Positions 1 to 6,957 are shown, counted from the stretch's first letter. The stretch is DNA of 10,976 nucleotides from BB31 sp964582525 (GCA_964582525.1 CAZOSP010000112.1:1-10976); one strand, 5' to 3'. Numbers and translations: made by a program. Notes: generated from the letters alone by a model not told the origin.

Positions 1-84
1 GCGGACTTCCTGGTGACGCGCCAGAATGCGATAAAACGTACTGATTGAGCCTAGGTAAACGCCGTCGTCGAGTAACTCATTGAT
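1..84 (-). pseudogene. IS3-type transposase fragment, cut by window edge
   Basis: Read on the minus strand from 84 to 1, the frame is open for 28 codons and gives residues like NELLDDGVYLGSISTFYRIL followed by ARHQEVR. This resembles the helix-turn-helix and linker region before the DDE catalytic domain of IS3-family OrfB transposases, where a 'yLaSesTfYRiL' pattern is common. Directly upstream in the same frame there is a stop, and a dispersed repeat begins at 92, so the front of the gene is missing. The rest lies outside the window, so it is unclear whether the catalytic part survives. The family call comes from pattern memory only. Confidence 0.55.
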
Positions 85-356
85 TTTATTTCAGCAGGGT
101 TTGCGCCACGTCTTTTTGTGGCGCGAACGCGAATGCTCGGCAGCCTGCCATCATCCCGCGTGCTTCGACGAAAAGATGTCGCGCACTCTACTCGGCTTAA
201 CGGCATCTAAAAGTGCGTCTTTTGGGTCTTCATTCACAATCCGCAATGCTGGAATGTCATATTTTGGATTCTTGACTTGCACTACTGAAAACTCTGAAAA
301 AGCCTGTAAGTCATTGATTTTATGTAGAGCGTATTTACATAAGTGATTGATTTTAT
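73..356. repeat. Three copies of an AT-rich 17-bp direct repeat
   Basis: The word TAASTSATTGATTTTAT (S = C or G) occurs at 73-89, 307-323 and 340-356. The last two copies are 33 bp apart. They lie inside a larger inverted pair: TACTGAAAACTCTGAAAAA at 284-302 is matched, with two differences, by the reverse complement of 371-389. The pattern looks like the end of a mobile element or a set of protein-binding words. The family is not recognised. Confidence 0.5.
92..178. repeat. Dispersed hairpin repeat, copy 1 (family A)
   Basis: This stretch of about 87 bp recurs in inverted orientation at 3051-3137 with only about three mismatches and one single-base indel. It contains a perfect 7-bp hairpin, GCGCCAC / GTGGCGC, around a T-rich loop near 105-126. 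A shorter, more diverged piece occurs at 9331-9369. Near identity of two non-coding copies almost 3 kb apart points to a mobile or amplified repeat rather than a gene. Confidence 0.75.
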
Positions 357-372
357 TATAGGCGAGAAAAGT
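179..372 (-). other. Possible decayed coding fragment, unrecognised
   Basis: On the minus strand one frame stays open from about 372 down into the family A repeat near 92. Between roughly 320 and 180 it reads like protein, including FSEFSVVQVKNPKYDIPALR and then a segment ending near PSRVRDIF. No ATG, GTG or TTG start with a ribosome-binding site precedes it, and the tail runs into repeat DNA. It may be the end of a small antitoxin or a mobile-element gene broken by insertions. I do not recognise the family, and chance openness is possible. Confidence 0.25.
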
Positions 373-489
373 TTTTCGGAGTTCTCAGTATCCTTTGTTG
401 TGGAATTGCCTTCAGCGTAGACATTCCAAAAACCATTCGGGTAACCAGCCGGATGATAAAATTTATTCAGACGGGAAGCGGTATAGAAA

Positions 490-1326
490 ATGAAGATTTC
501 CCTTGTTATTACTACTTATAACTGGAAAGCCGCGCTGCATCTGGTGTTGCTGAGTGCTTTCCAACAAACTCGCCTGCCGGAAGAAATTATTATTGCTGAC
601 GATGGCAGTAACGATGGCACGGACGCGCTGGTGCAACAATTGATGCCGCATAGCCCGGTGCCGCTGCTGCATTCTTGGCAGGCGGATCAAGGTTTTCGCG
701 CCGCCGCTAGTCGCAACAAGGCAATCATGCAAGCCTGTGGGGACTATGTGGTGTTGCTGGATGGCGATATGATTTTACATCCGCGCTTTATTGAAGATCA
801 TGCGCGTCATGCGCGTCCGCAGCAATTTGTGCAAGGTGGGCGGGTGTTGCTGAAGCCACGCAAAAGCCAGCAGGTGCTGGCGTGTCGGCAAATTCGCTTT
901 GCTTGCTATGAGCGGGGCTTGAGTAATCGTAAAAACGCGCTGCATTCCAATCTGTTGGCGCGCTTTTTATCTGCTTATTGCGGGCATTTGAAAGGTATTA
1001 GAAGTTGTAATTTGGGTTTTTTTCGGGATGATTTTTTGCGCGTGAATGGCTTTAATGAGGATTTTATTGGTTGGGGGCGGGAAGACACTGAATTTGTTGT
1101 GCGTCTGCTGAATGCGGGGGTGCGGCGTTATAATGTGCGCTTTAATAGCATTGCTTATCATTTGTATCATGTTGAAAATACTCGGCAGAGTTTGCCGAAA
1201 AACGATGTTTTGTTGCAGGCTGCGCTGCAAAATCATGCGATCTGGTGCGACAACGGTGCTATAAACGAGAACCCAGAATCCAGAACCCGACATTCCGCAT
1301 ACCCCTTGCAACTATTTGATTTTTAA
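490..1326 (+). CDS. Glycosyltransferase family 2 (GT2, GT-A fold)
   Basis: The product is 278 residues with no signal peptide or membrane segment. It opens with the GT2 start MKISLVITTYN. The nucleotide-sugar site IADDGSNDGT lies at about residues 35-44, the metal-binding DGD at 91-93, and the late motif GWGREDTEFVVRLLNAG at about 194-210, which holds the acceptor-side acid pair ED. The last part matches the galactosyltransferase-like C-terminal extension of some GT2 enzymes. It probably adds a sugar to lipopolysaccharide core or another surface glycan at the inner face of the cytoplasmic membrane. The waaA gene just downstream supports this. A weak GGGAAG lies before the ATG. The last 20 or so residues are encoded by repeat-like DNA (AACCCAGAATCCAGAACCCG), so the natural C-terminus may have been replaced. 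Donor and acceptor cannot be told from sequence. Confidence 0.88.
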   Translation: MKISLVITTYNWKAALHLVLLSAFQQTRLPEEIIIADDGSNDGTDALVQQLMPHSPVPLLHSWQADQGFRAAASRNKAIMQACGDYVVLLDGDMILHPRFIEDHARHARPQQFVQGGRVLLKPRKSQQVLACRQIRFACYERGLSNRKNALHSNLLARFLSAYCGHLKGIRSCNLGFFRDDFLRVNGFNEDFIGWGREDTEFVVRLLNAGVRRYNVRFNSIAYHLYHVENTRQSLPKNDVLLQAALQNHAIWCDNGAINENPESRTRHSAYPLQLFDF

Positions 1327-1441
1327 GTTTAAAATCTGACTTATCTGGATGTAAGTTAAATAAATAGGCTAATTAAATCAAATGGTTATCTGTAGCATGT
1401 GCGGAATGTCGGTAGAACCTAAAACCCAAAACCTAAGACCT
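1268..1441. repeat. Inverted pair flanking the GT2-waaA gap
   Basis: CCGACATTCCGCA at about 1288-1300 and TGCGGAATGTCGG at about 1400-1412 are inverted copies. Each has an A/C-rich track of 'AACCC/AACCT' words on one side (1268-1287 and 1415-1441). The pair encloses the end of the glycosyltransferase gene and an AT-rich spacer. It looks like a small repeat element, perhaps with transcript-folding potential. Confidence 0.4.
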
Positions 1442-1447
1442 ATCATC

Positions 1448-2719
1448 ATGCGCCATTTCTATTCTTTTCTGCTCTATTTGCTGCTGCCCGTAGTGTTGTT
1501 GCGCCTATGTTGGCGCGGTTGCAAAGCCCCTGCCTATTGGCAGCGTATTAACCAGCGTTTTGGCTTTACCCGCGCTTTGCCGCAGCATAAGCGCGTTTGG
1601 ATACACGCCGTTTCAGTCGGCGAAAGCCTTGCTGCGGTGCCGCTGATTCGTGCTTTGCAACGACAATATCCGCAGCAGCACATCCTCATCACTTGCATGA
1701 CTCCGACTGCTTCGCAGCAAATTCGCAGCTTGTTTGGCGATAGCGTGGCGCATGTCTATCTGCCTTATGATTATCCCGATGCGGTGCGGCGTTTTTTACA
1801 AGCGACACAACCCAGCTTAGGCATTATTATGGAAACAGAATGGTGGCCTAATTTATTTCATGCTTGCAAGACGCGCCATATCCCTCTGATTTTAGCCAAC
1901 ACCCGCTTATCAGTTCGCTCCACCCAGGCTTATCAACGCTATGCCGCTGGCTTAACTCGCCAAACCTTAGCCGCAGTCAGCGTCATCGCGGCACAAACGG
2001 AAACCCATGCGCAACGCTTGCGGGAACTCGGTGTCAGTGCTGCAAAAATTCAGGTCACTGGCAGCATCAAGTTCGATATTCAACTGCCCGCGGGCATTGC
2101 TGAGCAAGCTGAGGCTTTACGCGCTACTTGGCAGGCGCGGCGGGTGTGGATTGCGGCGAGTACGCATGAAGGCGAGGAGGAGCAGGTGTTGGCGGCTTTT
2201 AATCGGCTCAAACAGGTGTTTGCCGATAGCTTGTTGATTATTGTGCCGCGTCATCCTGAGCGTTTTGCACGGGTTGCCCGTTTGTGCGAACAGGCGGGCT
2301 TGCGCGTGGTGAAACGCAGCAGCGGGACATTTTGTCAGCCTGACACGGATGTTTTTTTGGGCGATACGATGGGCGAATTGCCTTTGTTTTATGCGGCGAG
2401 TGATGTTGCTTTTGTGGGCGGAAGTTTGGTGGCAACGGGTGGGCATAATATGCTGGAGCCTGCCGCGCTCGGCAGACCCGTGATTATGGGTAAGCATGTA
2501 TTTAATTTTGAAGAGATTGCGCACTGTTTACTAGCAACAAACGCCGCCGTTGCAGTGGATGACGCAAAGGCTCTGGGCGAGGTGCTGATCAGTTGGTTTG
2601 CAGATGCTAATTTACGCCATCAAATAGGCGAAAACGGACAGCAATTTGTTGCACACAATCGCGGCGCGTTAGCAAAATTGCTGGCTATTATTCAGCGTTT
2701 TGAAGGCGCACTTGAATAA
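1448..2719 (+). CDS. waaA: 3-deoxy-D-manno-octulosonic acid (Kdo) transferase
   Basis: WaaA (KdtA) transfers Kdo from CMP-Kdo to lipid IVA at the cytoplasmic face of the inner membrane, an essential step in lipid A-core assembly. From the ATG at 1448 the protein has 423 residues, close to the E. coli enzyme. The N-terminus MRHFYSFLLYLLLPVVLLRL is the expected membrane anchor, followed by KAPAYWQRINQRFGF. Family signatures appear in order: VGES (57-60, holding the catalytic Glu), ETEWWPN (129-135), TGSIKFD (204-210), STHEGEEE (238-245), PRHPER (267-272), LGDTMGEL (304-311) and GGHNMLEP (331-338). The frame stays open back to an ATG at 1382, but those extra 22 residues come from repeat DNA and do not fit the family. 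No strong Shine-Dalgarno sequence precedes 1448. Whether it is mono- or bifunctional cannot be read. Confidence 0.95.
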   Translation: MRHFYSFLLYLLLPVVLLRLCWRGCKAPAYWQRINQRFGFTRALPQHKRVWIHAVSVGESLAAVPLIRALQRQYPQQHILITCMTPTASQQIRSLFGDSVAHVYLPYDYPDAVRRFLQATQPSLGIIMETEWWPNLFHACKTRHIPLILANTRLSVRSTQAYQRYAAGLTRQTLAAVSVIAAQTETHAQRLRELGVSAAKIQVTGSIKFDIQLPAGIAEQAEALRATWQARRVWIAASTHEGEEEQVLAAFNRLKQVFADSLLIIVPRHPERFARVARLCEQAGLRVVKRSSGTFCQPDTDVFLGDTMGELPLFYAASDVAFVGGSLVATGGHNMLEPAALGRPVIMGKHVFNFEEIAHCLLATNAAVAVDDAKALGEVLISWFADANLRHQIGENGQQFVAHNRGALAKLLAIIQRFEGALE

Positions 2720-3050
2720 TCATGTCAATAGCTTGCGCTTGCGCCAGCAATTCAGAGCCAATCCATTCCTCAATTGGATAACCTCCAGCAACGAGTGCCC
2801 GCATTTCCAACAGACAAAAACACCCCATTTCCCCTAGCTGCACAATGCCCCGTTTAACGGAAGAGAAAAATAATATTTCAAATGGTCAGTTTAGGCGTGA
2901 CGCAATTCCCAAAAGGTTATCAGGGTAAGTCCCAGTGTTGGAGCGGGACAGTCTCAAAATCGTTTACGTGGCAAAGCGAATCTGGCAGGGCTTTGCGCTA
3001 ATCTCCTTGAGTTCCGCTTCGTTTATTTTGCCGTAGCCCATCAACCCAGT
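2720..3050. other. Intergenic DNA without a convincing gene
   Basis: I see no gene with a start and ribosome-binding site here. On the minus strand a frame from about 2888 to 2690 reads protein-like in part, including LLEMRALVAGGYPIEEWIGS. It has no good start, overlaps the end of waaA, and matches nothing I recognise, so it may be a decayed fragment. A short inverted word, GTCTCAAAATC near 2950 against GATTTTGAGAC near 3213, links this stretch to the repeat block that follows. Confidence 0.35.
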
Positions 3051-3137
3051 ATCTTTATCGTCGAAGCACGCGGGATGATGGCACGCTGCCGAGCATTCGC
3101 GTTCGCGCCACAAAAAGACCTGGCGCAAACCCTACTG
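3051..3137. repeat. Dispersed hairpin repeat, copy 2 (family A, inverted)
   Basis: This is the reverse complement of 92-178 at about 95 % identity by eye. The hairpin is retained as a 6-bp stem, GCGCCA / TGGCGC, because one stem base changed. It sits 40 bp before a family B repeat in the same block, so the two may belong to one composite element spanning about 3051-3250. Confidence 0.75.
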
Positions 3138-3177
3138 GCCTTTTGGGCGAATATGGAGAGTGTCGTCGAAAAATCCA

Positions 3178-3247
3178 GCGCGCTAGGATGGGTAGAGGTG
3201 CGCCACGCTGTTTGATTTTGAGACGGACTTTATCGCGCCGAAACCCA
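3178..3247 (+). repeat. Dispersed repeat, copy 1 (family B)
   Basis: The block starts GCGCGCTAGGATGGGTAGAG and ends with TTTATCGCGCCGAAACCCA. It matches the reverse complement of 8247-8315 along its whole length of about 70 bp. The two ends are strongly conserved and the middle is diverged. A 'TAGGATGGGTAGAG...GCGAAACCCA' layout is typical of small palindromic intergenic repeats in many proteobacteria. Frames open through it are a by-product. Confidence 0.7.
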
Positions 3248-3356
3248 CCTATCGGAGAACAAGTCGTTCTGTACAAATACGGACTTGCACGGGTAGAATT
3301 AAGCCATGCTGTGTGACTGCACATACGCACGCCTACGCTGGAACGCACGAATAGCT

Positions 3357-3362
3357 GGAGGA
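3357..3362 (+). promoter_or_regulatory. Shine-Dalgarno pointing to a CTG start
   Basis: GGAGGA stands about nine bases before CTG 3371 and is too far from TTG 3425 to serve it. The frame upstream is closed by a stop at 3314-3316, and no ATG, GTG or TTG lies between that stop and 3425 in this frame. Confidence 0.5.
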
Positions 3363-3370
3363 AGCACAAA

Positions 3371-4000
3371 CTGAACACCCCCCCTACCCTTGGCGATGAA
3401 CTGCCCGATTTTTTCCCGCCCAGCTTGCGCCAAAGCGTGCGTCCAGTCAGCCTGCGCAAACATGAATGGTTGTTTCGCCAAGGCGCGGAAGCTACGGATA
3501 TTTTTTGGCTGGTGCAGGGCGAAATTCTGGCATTGCGCCCGCAACACGACGGCAGCACAGCGGTTTTGTTACGCGCCCGCGCCGGCGAACTGTTCGCCGA
3601 AGCCGCGCTGTTTGCTGCCACTTACGCCTGTGATGCGCAAAGCCAGCGCGCCTGCGAACTGCTGGCATTGCCTATTCCCGCCTTTTGTACTGCCTTGCAA
3701 CACGAGCCTGAATTTGCGCTTGGCTTCAGCCAGTACCAAAGCAACCGCCTGCGCCGCCAATGCAGTCGTTTGGAACGCCTGAGCCTGAAAAAAGCCGACC
3801 ACCGCGTATTACACCTGCTGGCCTGCGAAGCTGATGGCGATGGCTGGTTGCGCTGGTCTGGCACGCTGCGCACCCTCGCCGAAGAACTGGCTTTAGACCC
3901 CGCCACCCTCTCGCGCACCTTAACTCATTTGGAACAGGCAGGCACAATTCAGCGCCAAGGGATTTGGTTGGCAGAGACGCAAAACCTGCCTAAAGCATGA
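3371..4000 (+). CDS. Crp/Fnr-family transcriptional regulator, probable CTG start
   Basis: The protein has an N-terminal cyclic-nucleotide-binding-type beta roll (about residues 25-115), a dimerisation helix (about 120-140) and a winged helix-turn-helix (about 160-200). The recognition helix reads LDPATLSRTLTHLEQ. It keeps the Ser-Arg pair that reads the TGA half-site in Fnr but has Ala where Fnr has its DNA-contacting Glu. The region before the beta roll has no cysteines, so this is not an iron-sulfur Fnr; a Dnr/NnrR-like or other effector-sensing type is more likely. I chose CTG at 3371 because GGAGGA lies about nine bases upstream and the added residues LPDFFPPSLR fit the usual N-terminus. 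The only conventional start further in, TTG at 3425, has no ribosome-binding site. Length is 209 residues. The gene ends inside a palindromic operator before the porin, suggesting local control. Confidence 0.85.
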   Translation: MNTPPTLGDELPDFFPPSLRQSVRPVSLRKHEWLFRQGAEATDIFWLVQGEILALRPQHDGSTAVLLRARAGELFAEAALFAATYACDAQSQRACELLALPIPAFCTALQHEPEFALGFSQYQSNRLRRQCSRLERLSLKKADHRVLHLLACEADGDGWLRWSGTLRTLAEELALDPATLSRTLTHLEQAGTIQRQGIWLAETQNLPKA

Positions 4001-4011
4001 TTTCGATCATG
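3996..4011. promoter_or_regulatory. Fnr/Crp-type operator upstream of the porin
   Basis: CATGAT-TTCG-ATCATG is a perfect 6+6 inverted repeat around the TGAT-N4-ATCA core typical of Fnr-like sites. Its centre (4003.5) is 30.5 bp before the -10 box, placing it near -42 if transcription starts about 4046, the class II activator position. It overlaps the stop codon of the Fnr-family gene. The same 12 fixed bases, flanked by the same G and G, recur at 6958-6973. Confidence 0.65.
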
Positions 4012-4033
4012 GTTTTTAATTTGCGGGCTGTTT

Positions 4034-4039
4034 TATACT
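4034..4039 (+). promoter_or_regulatory. -10 box of the porin promoter
   Basis: TATACT matches the sigma-70 -10 consensus at five of six positions. The -35 zone 17 bp upstream (near 4011-4016) is poor, as expected for a promoter dependent on an activator bound at the palindrome. Confidence 0.5.
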
Positions 4040-4081
4040 CTTAGCGGACGAACAATAACCCATCCACTCAAGGAGATAAGT

Positions 4082-5266
4082 ATGCAGATGACAAAATCCC
4101 CGCTACTCAGTGCCGCCGTTGCCGCACTGCTGGCATCCACTCCGGCACTTGCCAATGATGCCGAATTATTGCAGCAGATGAAAGCGCAAATGCTTGAAAT
4201 GCAGCGTAAAATTAATATGATGGAGCAGCGGCTTCAGTCGCAGGAGCAGCAGGCTCAAGCGGTAAATCAAAACCTAGAGAAAAGCAAAGCGGCGAGCAAA
4301 ACCGATAATAAAGCGGTGCGTATGTATGGTCAGGCGAATATTTCTTTAGACCATCACGCCGGCGATTGGGGCGATGGCACAAAAGGCAGTGAGCTTGCCA
4401 GCAATGCGTCACGCATTGGCATCAAGGGGGAAATGCCGACCAATTTGGCGGATACCGCGCTGTTTTATCAACTGGAACTGCTTTATAACACCACTGGCGC
4501 GAGCGATTCTAATGTTGACTTGCGCGAAGCTTGGGCAGGTTTGCAAGGCGGTTGGGGATCAATGCGCGGTGGGCGCGTGACCGTGCCTTATAAAAAGCAT
4601 TACACAGTGATTGACCCGTGGACGGATAATGCGCCACAAGCACGTTCGGGCGGACGACAAGGGGTCTCTGAACTGCATTCAAATTATTTTAACCACGCGC
4701 TGGAATATAAAACGCCTAAATTTGCCGGCGGCGTGAGTGCCAATATCTGGGCGGCAAGCCAGTTTGATAACGGGGGCGACCGTTTACATAATGCGGGTGC
4801 GCTGGTTAATTTCTTGGGCGGACAAGCTTACGGGCTTGGCACGGCGTATAAAAACAAGGGCTTGTTTGCGGCGGCGGATTGGCTGAAAATCAATGCTGAT
4901 GAGATCGCTGGCGGTGGCGTTGAAAATGGCGATGCTTGGCAGCTTATGGCGCAATATAAAGTAATGAAAGCACTTTCTTTTGCCTTACTGTATGAGGATG
5001 CTTCAGGTGTTAAATTGGGCAAAAACGTGTATCTCAACGGTATTTATCGGGTCGCCCCGAACACCCGCCTGATTGCAGCTTACGGACGCAATCGGGATCG
5101 CGTACCCAATGGCAATAAAGACTGGAATAACTGGAGTTTAGGTTTCAAATATACGCTAACCGGCGAATCCGAGCTTTACGCAGCCTGGAATCGGCGTACC
5201 GATGCCACCAGCGAACTGGATTATGATACCTTCACCTTGGGCGTGAATGTGCGTTTTGGTCAATAA
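4082..5266 (+). CDS. Outer-membrane porin with N-terminal coiled coil
   Basis: The 394-residue product starts with a signal peptide ending at ALA/ND (cleavage after about residue 24). Residues 26-68 form a heptad-rich, Gln/Lys/Glu-heavy coiled coil (LLQQMKAQMLEMQRKINMME), which could trimerise the protein or reach toward peptidoglycan. The rest is rich in alternating strands with aromatic girdles, starting at VRMYGQANISLDHH and ending with FTLGVNVRFGQ, the layout of Gram-negative general porins. An AAGGAG site lies eight bases before the ATG. The gene has its own promoter with an Fnr-type operator, so expression probably follows the neighbouring regulator. The C-terminal Phe is followed by Gly-Gln rather than being terminal. 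The substrate is unknown; an anion such as sulfate or thiosulfate would suit the region but is only a guess. Confidence 0.88.
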   Translation: MQMTKSPLLSAAVAALLASTPALANDAELLQQMKAQMLEMQRKINMMEQRLQSQEQQAQAVNQNLEKSKAASKTDNKAVRMYGQANISLDHHAGDWGDGTKGSELASNASRIGIKGEMPTNLADTALFYQLELLYNTTGASDSNVDLREAWAGLQGGWGSMRGGRVTVPYKKHYTVIDPWTDNAPQARSGGRQGVSELHSNYFNHALEYKTPKFAGGVSANIWAASQFDNGGDRLHNAGALVNFLGGQAYGLGTAYKNKGLFAAADWLKINADEIAGGGVENGDAWQLMAQYKVMKALSFALLYEDASGVKLGKNVYLNGIYRVAPNTRLIAAYGRNRDRVPNGNKDWNNWSLGFKYTLTGESELYAAWNRRTDATSELDYDTFTLGVNVRFGQ

Positions 5267-5276
5267 ACCGTCCGTT

Positions 5277-5349
5277 ATTGGGCGTGCCAATCTCCCGATT
5301 AGCGCAGCGGCAAGCCGCTGCTGCCAATTCGGAAATCGGCACTCCCAAT
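5277..5349. repeat. 73-bp imperfect palindrome after the porin
   Basis: Left arm 5277-5311 and right arm 5314-5349 pair around an AA loop. The innermost 8 bp (GCAGCGGC / GCCGCTGC) and the outer ATTGGG-N-GTGCC parts match, with mismatches between. No T-tract follows, so it is not a standard terminator, though it could stop exonucleases or end the porin transcript. Its shape is that of a REP-like or miniature palindromic element. Confidence 0.65.
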
Positions 5350-5386
5350 TGGAGAGACAAAAAAGTCGTCACAGGCAGAAAGACTT

Positions 5387-5674
5387 GTGAAGTTTGAATG
5401 GGACATCAACAAAGCTCATACTAACCTGAAAAAACATGCAGTCAGTTTTGATGAGGCTCAGACTATTTTTAATGATCCGCTTGCCTGTATTTTTGATGAT
5501 GAGTGGCACTCCTTCGGAGAGGCGAGAGAATTGATTATCGGGCATTCTTCCAATAACAGATTGCTCATCGTGTCATTTACGGCGTTAGTGTCAGTCAGAA
5601 TTATTAGCGCACGGCGGGCAACGTCGCAAGAGCGTAAGATATATGAACAGCACAGAATCTACCGAACAAAATGA
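5387..5674 (+). CDS. brnT: BrnT-family ribonuclease toxin
   Basis: BrnT is a RelE-fold ribonuclease that halts translation until neutralised by BrnA. The 95-residue product starts at GTG with MKFEWDINKAHTNLKKHAVSF and continues through DEAQTIFNDP, HSFGEARELIIGHS and VRIISARRATSQERKIYE, the family hallmarks in order. Length is normal. The strand before the last motif reads FTALVSVRIISA where many members have a charged turn, a mild deviation. The gene overlaps the next by 32 bp, the usual toxin-first order of brnTA operons, implying translational coupling. No strong Shine-Dalgarno sequence is visible. It should be autoregulated by the toxin-antitoxin complex, but I could not assign an operator. 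Confidence 0.88.
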   Translation: MKFEWDINKAHTNLKKHAVSFDEAQTIFNDPLACIFDDEWHSFGEARELIIGHSSNNRLLIVSFTALVSVRIISARRATSQERKIYEQHRIYRTK

Positions 5675-5870
5675 TGACATGCTTGCCGAGTATTTGTTTG
5701 ACTACTCAAAGGCAAAACCTAATCGTTTTGCTAAACAAGCAAGTGATGTTACGACAGTAGTATTAGACCCAGATGTCGCTAAAATTTTTACTACATCCGA
5801 GTCTGTTAATAAAGCCTTAAGAGCTATTTTGGCTGCATTACCAAACACGCAATTACCGCGCAAAGTCTAA
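5643..5870 (+). CDS. brnA: BrnA-like antitoxin
   Basis: The 75-residue product contains DYSKAKPNRFAKQ (about 20-32) and VVLDPDVAKIFTTSESVNKALRAIL (about 39-63). These are a toxin-binding linker and a short ribbon-helix-helix-like region found in partners of BrnT toxins. It overlaps brnT by 32 bp. An in-frame ATG at 5679, just after the toxin stop, would remove 12 residues and still keep all recognisable motifs, so the exact start is uncertain. The role is neutralisation of BrnT and repression of the pair. The family call leans on the brnT neighbour as much as on the sequence. Confidence 0.75.
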   Translation: MNSTESTEQNDDMLAEYLFDYSKAKPNRFAKQASDVTTVVLDPDVAKIFTTSESVNKALRAILAALPNTQLPRKV

Positions 5871-5984
5871 CGTATCACTGAACATCGACCACCCGCTGTT
5901 AGGCTTTGTGGCGGCGGATGTCGGCTAAGTTCGAGCGTTGCCAACATAATGCGCAGCAACACCTTAACGTCAATGGAGTTTCTT

Positions 5985-6917
5985 ATGTTCTTACGATTAT
6001 GCTTATCGGTTTTTTTGGCTGTTTGCCTTTTACCTGCTCAAGCCTTTGAATTAGAAGTAAAAAAAGTCTCGGCGCGGGCTTATGCGCTGGTCGGTGACAT
6101 AGGTCCGCGCAGTGTCGAAAACCATGCACTGAACAACACGCTGGGATTTTTAGTGTCTGCACAAGGCGTGATATTGATTGGTTCAGGCGCGACACCAGAC
6201 GGCGCACAGCTTATTGAACAAACGGTGGCGCAAGTCACTGAGCAGCCGATTCGTTGGCTTATCAATATTGGTGCGCAAGATCACCACTGGCTAGGCAATG
6301 CCTATTTTGCTAAAAAAGGCATTGAAATCATTGCCCTAGAACGCACCGTGGCAGCCCAGAAAAAGCATGTGGACAATCATCTCAGCCGCCTAAAAGCACT
6401 GCTCGGTGCTGAAGCCGCCGCTGCCGTCATTCCCCACTACGCAAGCAAGCCGCTTGCCGCCGATGATGCGCCGCTCACTTTAGGCGATTTGACCTTACGC
6501 TTATTTTTCCCCGGTAACGGACATTTTTCCGGCGATGCCGTGTTATGGTTTGCTGCCGAAAAAGTCGCTTTTGTCGGCGATTTTGTGTTCCATGACCGCA
6601 TTCTAGGATTACATCCCTTCTCGCCGTTGCAGGAATGGCGCGACAGTTTCCATGTCATCGCCGCTTTAAAACCCGCGCAAGTGGTTGCGGGACATGGCTA
6701 CCCCGGCGATCTCGCCAAAGCTCAACGTGACACCGGACACTATCTGGACTGGCTGGTTGAGAACATGCAGCAAGCCGTCGCCGACTGGGTAGAATTGGAT
6801 GCCGCGCTAGCGCAATTTGCCGATGCGCCCGACTTTCAGCATCTGCAATTTTATGAAAATTGGCATCGCCGCAATCTGCATCAAGCCTATTTACAATTTG
6901 AAGCGGCGGGGCAGTAA
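5985..6917 (+). CDS. Exported metallo-beta-lactamase-fold protein, degenerate metal site
   Basis: From ATG 5985 the protein is 310 residues with a signal peptide (MFLRLCLSVFLAVCLLPAQA) for export to the periplasm. I prefer this start over ATG 5949 because GGAG at 5975-5978 is well spaced and the signal peptide then begins cleanly. The MBL fold shows in GNGHFSGDAVLWF (His180), VAFVGDFVF (Asp199) and VVAGHGYPG (His237). The hallmark HxHxDH is replaced by GAQDHHWLGN (96-105), so two His ligands and the Asp are changed while one His and the following G-N remain. It is most like the SoxH / quinoprotein-associated MBL group. With rhodaneses downstream, a role in periplasmic sulfur or thiol-ester chemistry is plausible. 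The altered site could mean other metal use, a non-hydrolytic role, or a distinct subfamily. Confidence 0.82.
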   Translation: MFLRLCLSVFLAVCLLPAQAFELEVKKVSARAYALVGDIGPRSVENHALNNTLGFLVSAQGVILIGSGATPDGAQLIEQTVAQVTEQPIRWLINIGAQDHHWLGNAYFAKKGIEIIALERTVAAQKKHVDNHLSRLKALLGAEAAAAVIPHYASKPLAADDAPLTLGDLTLRLFFPGNGHFSGDAVLWFAAEKVAFVGDFVFHDRILGLHPFSPLQEWRDSFHVIAALKPAQVVAGHGYPGDLAKAQRDTGHYLDWLVENMQQAVADWVELDAALAQFADAPDFQHLQFYENWHRRNLHQAYLQFEAAGQ

Positions 6918-6957
6918 ATACGCACTTGGCAAAAAAAACGCGCCGCAACAGGTACAG

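Noticed and set aside
80..346. Plus-strand open frame of 88 codons
   Set aside because: It runs through the hairpin repeat and the AT-rich repeats, has no ribosome-binding site and no recognisable domain.
73..356. CRISPR array
   Set aside because: Only three imperfect 17-bp repeats with unequal spacing (234 and 33 bp) and no cas genes.
1382..1447. Upstream ATG extension of waaA
   Set aside because: The added 22 residues come from repeat-like DNA and precede the normal WaaA membrane anchor; length and alignment favour 1448.
3055..3621. Long minus-strand open frame of 188 codons
   Set aside because: It crosses the repeat block and the start of the Fnr-family gene, is Arg/Ser/Pro-rich with no domain, and looks like an antisense shadow plus repeat DNA.
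4212..4412. Minus-strand open frame within the porin gene
   Set aside because: Antisense shadow of a clear porin coding region with no start signal.
5345..5355. Riboswitch or leader before brnT
   Set aside because: The only structure is the 73-bp palindrome; no conserved aptamer pattern is visible.
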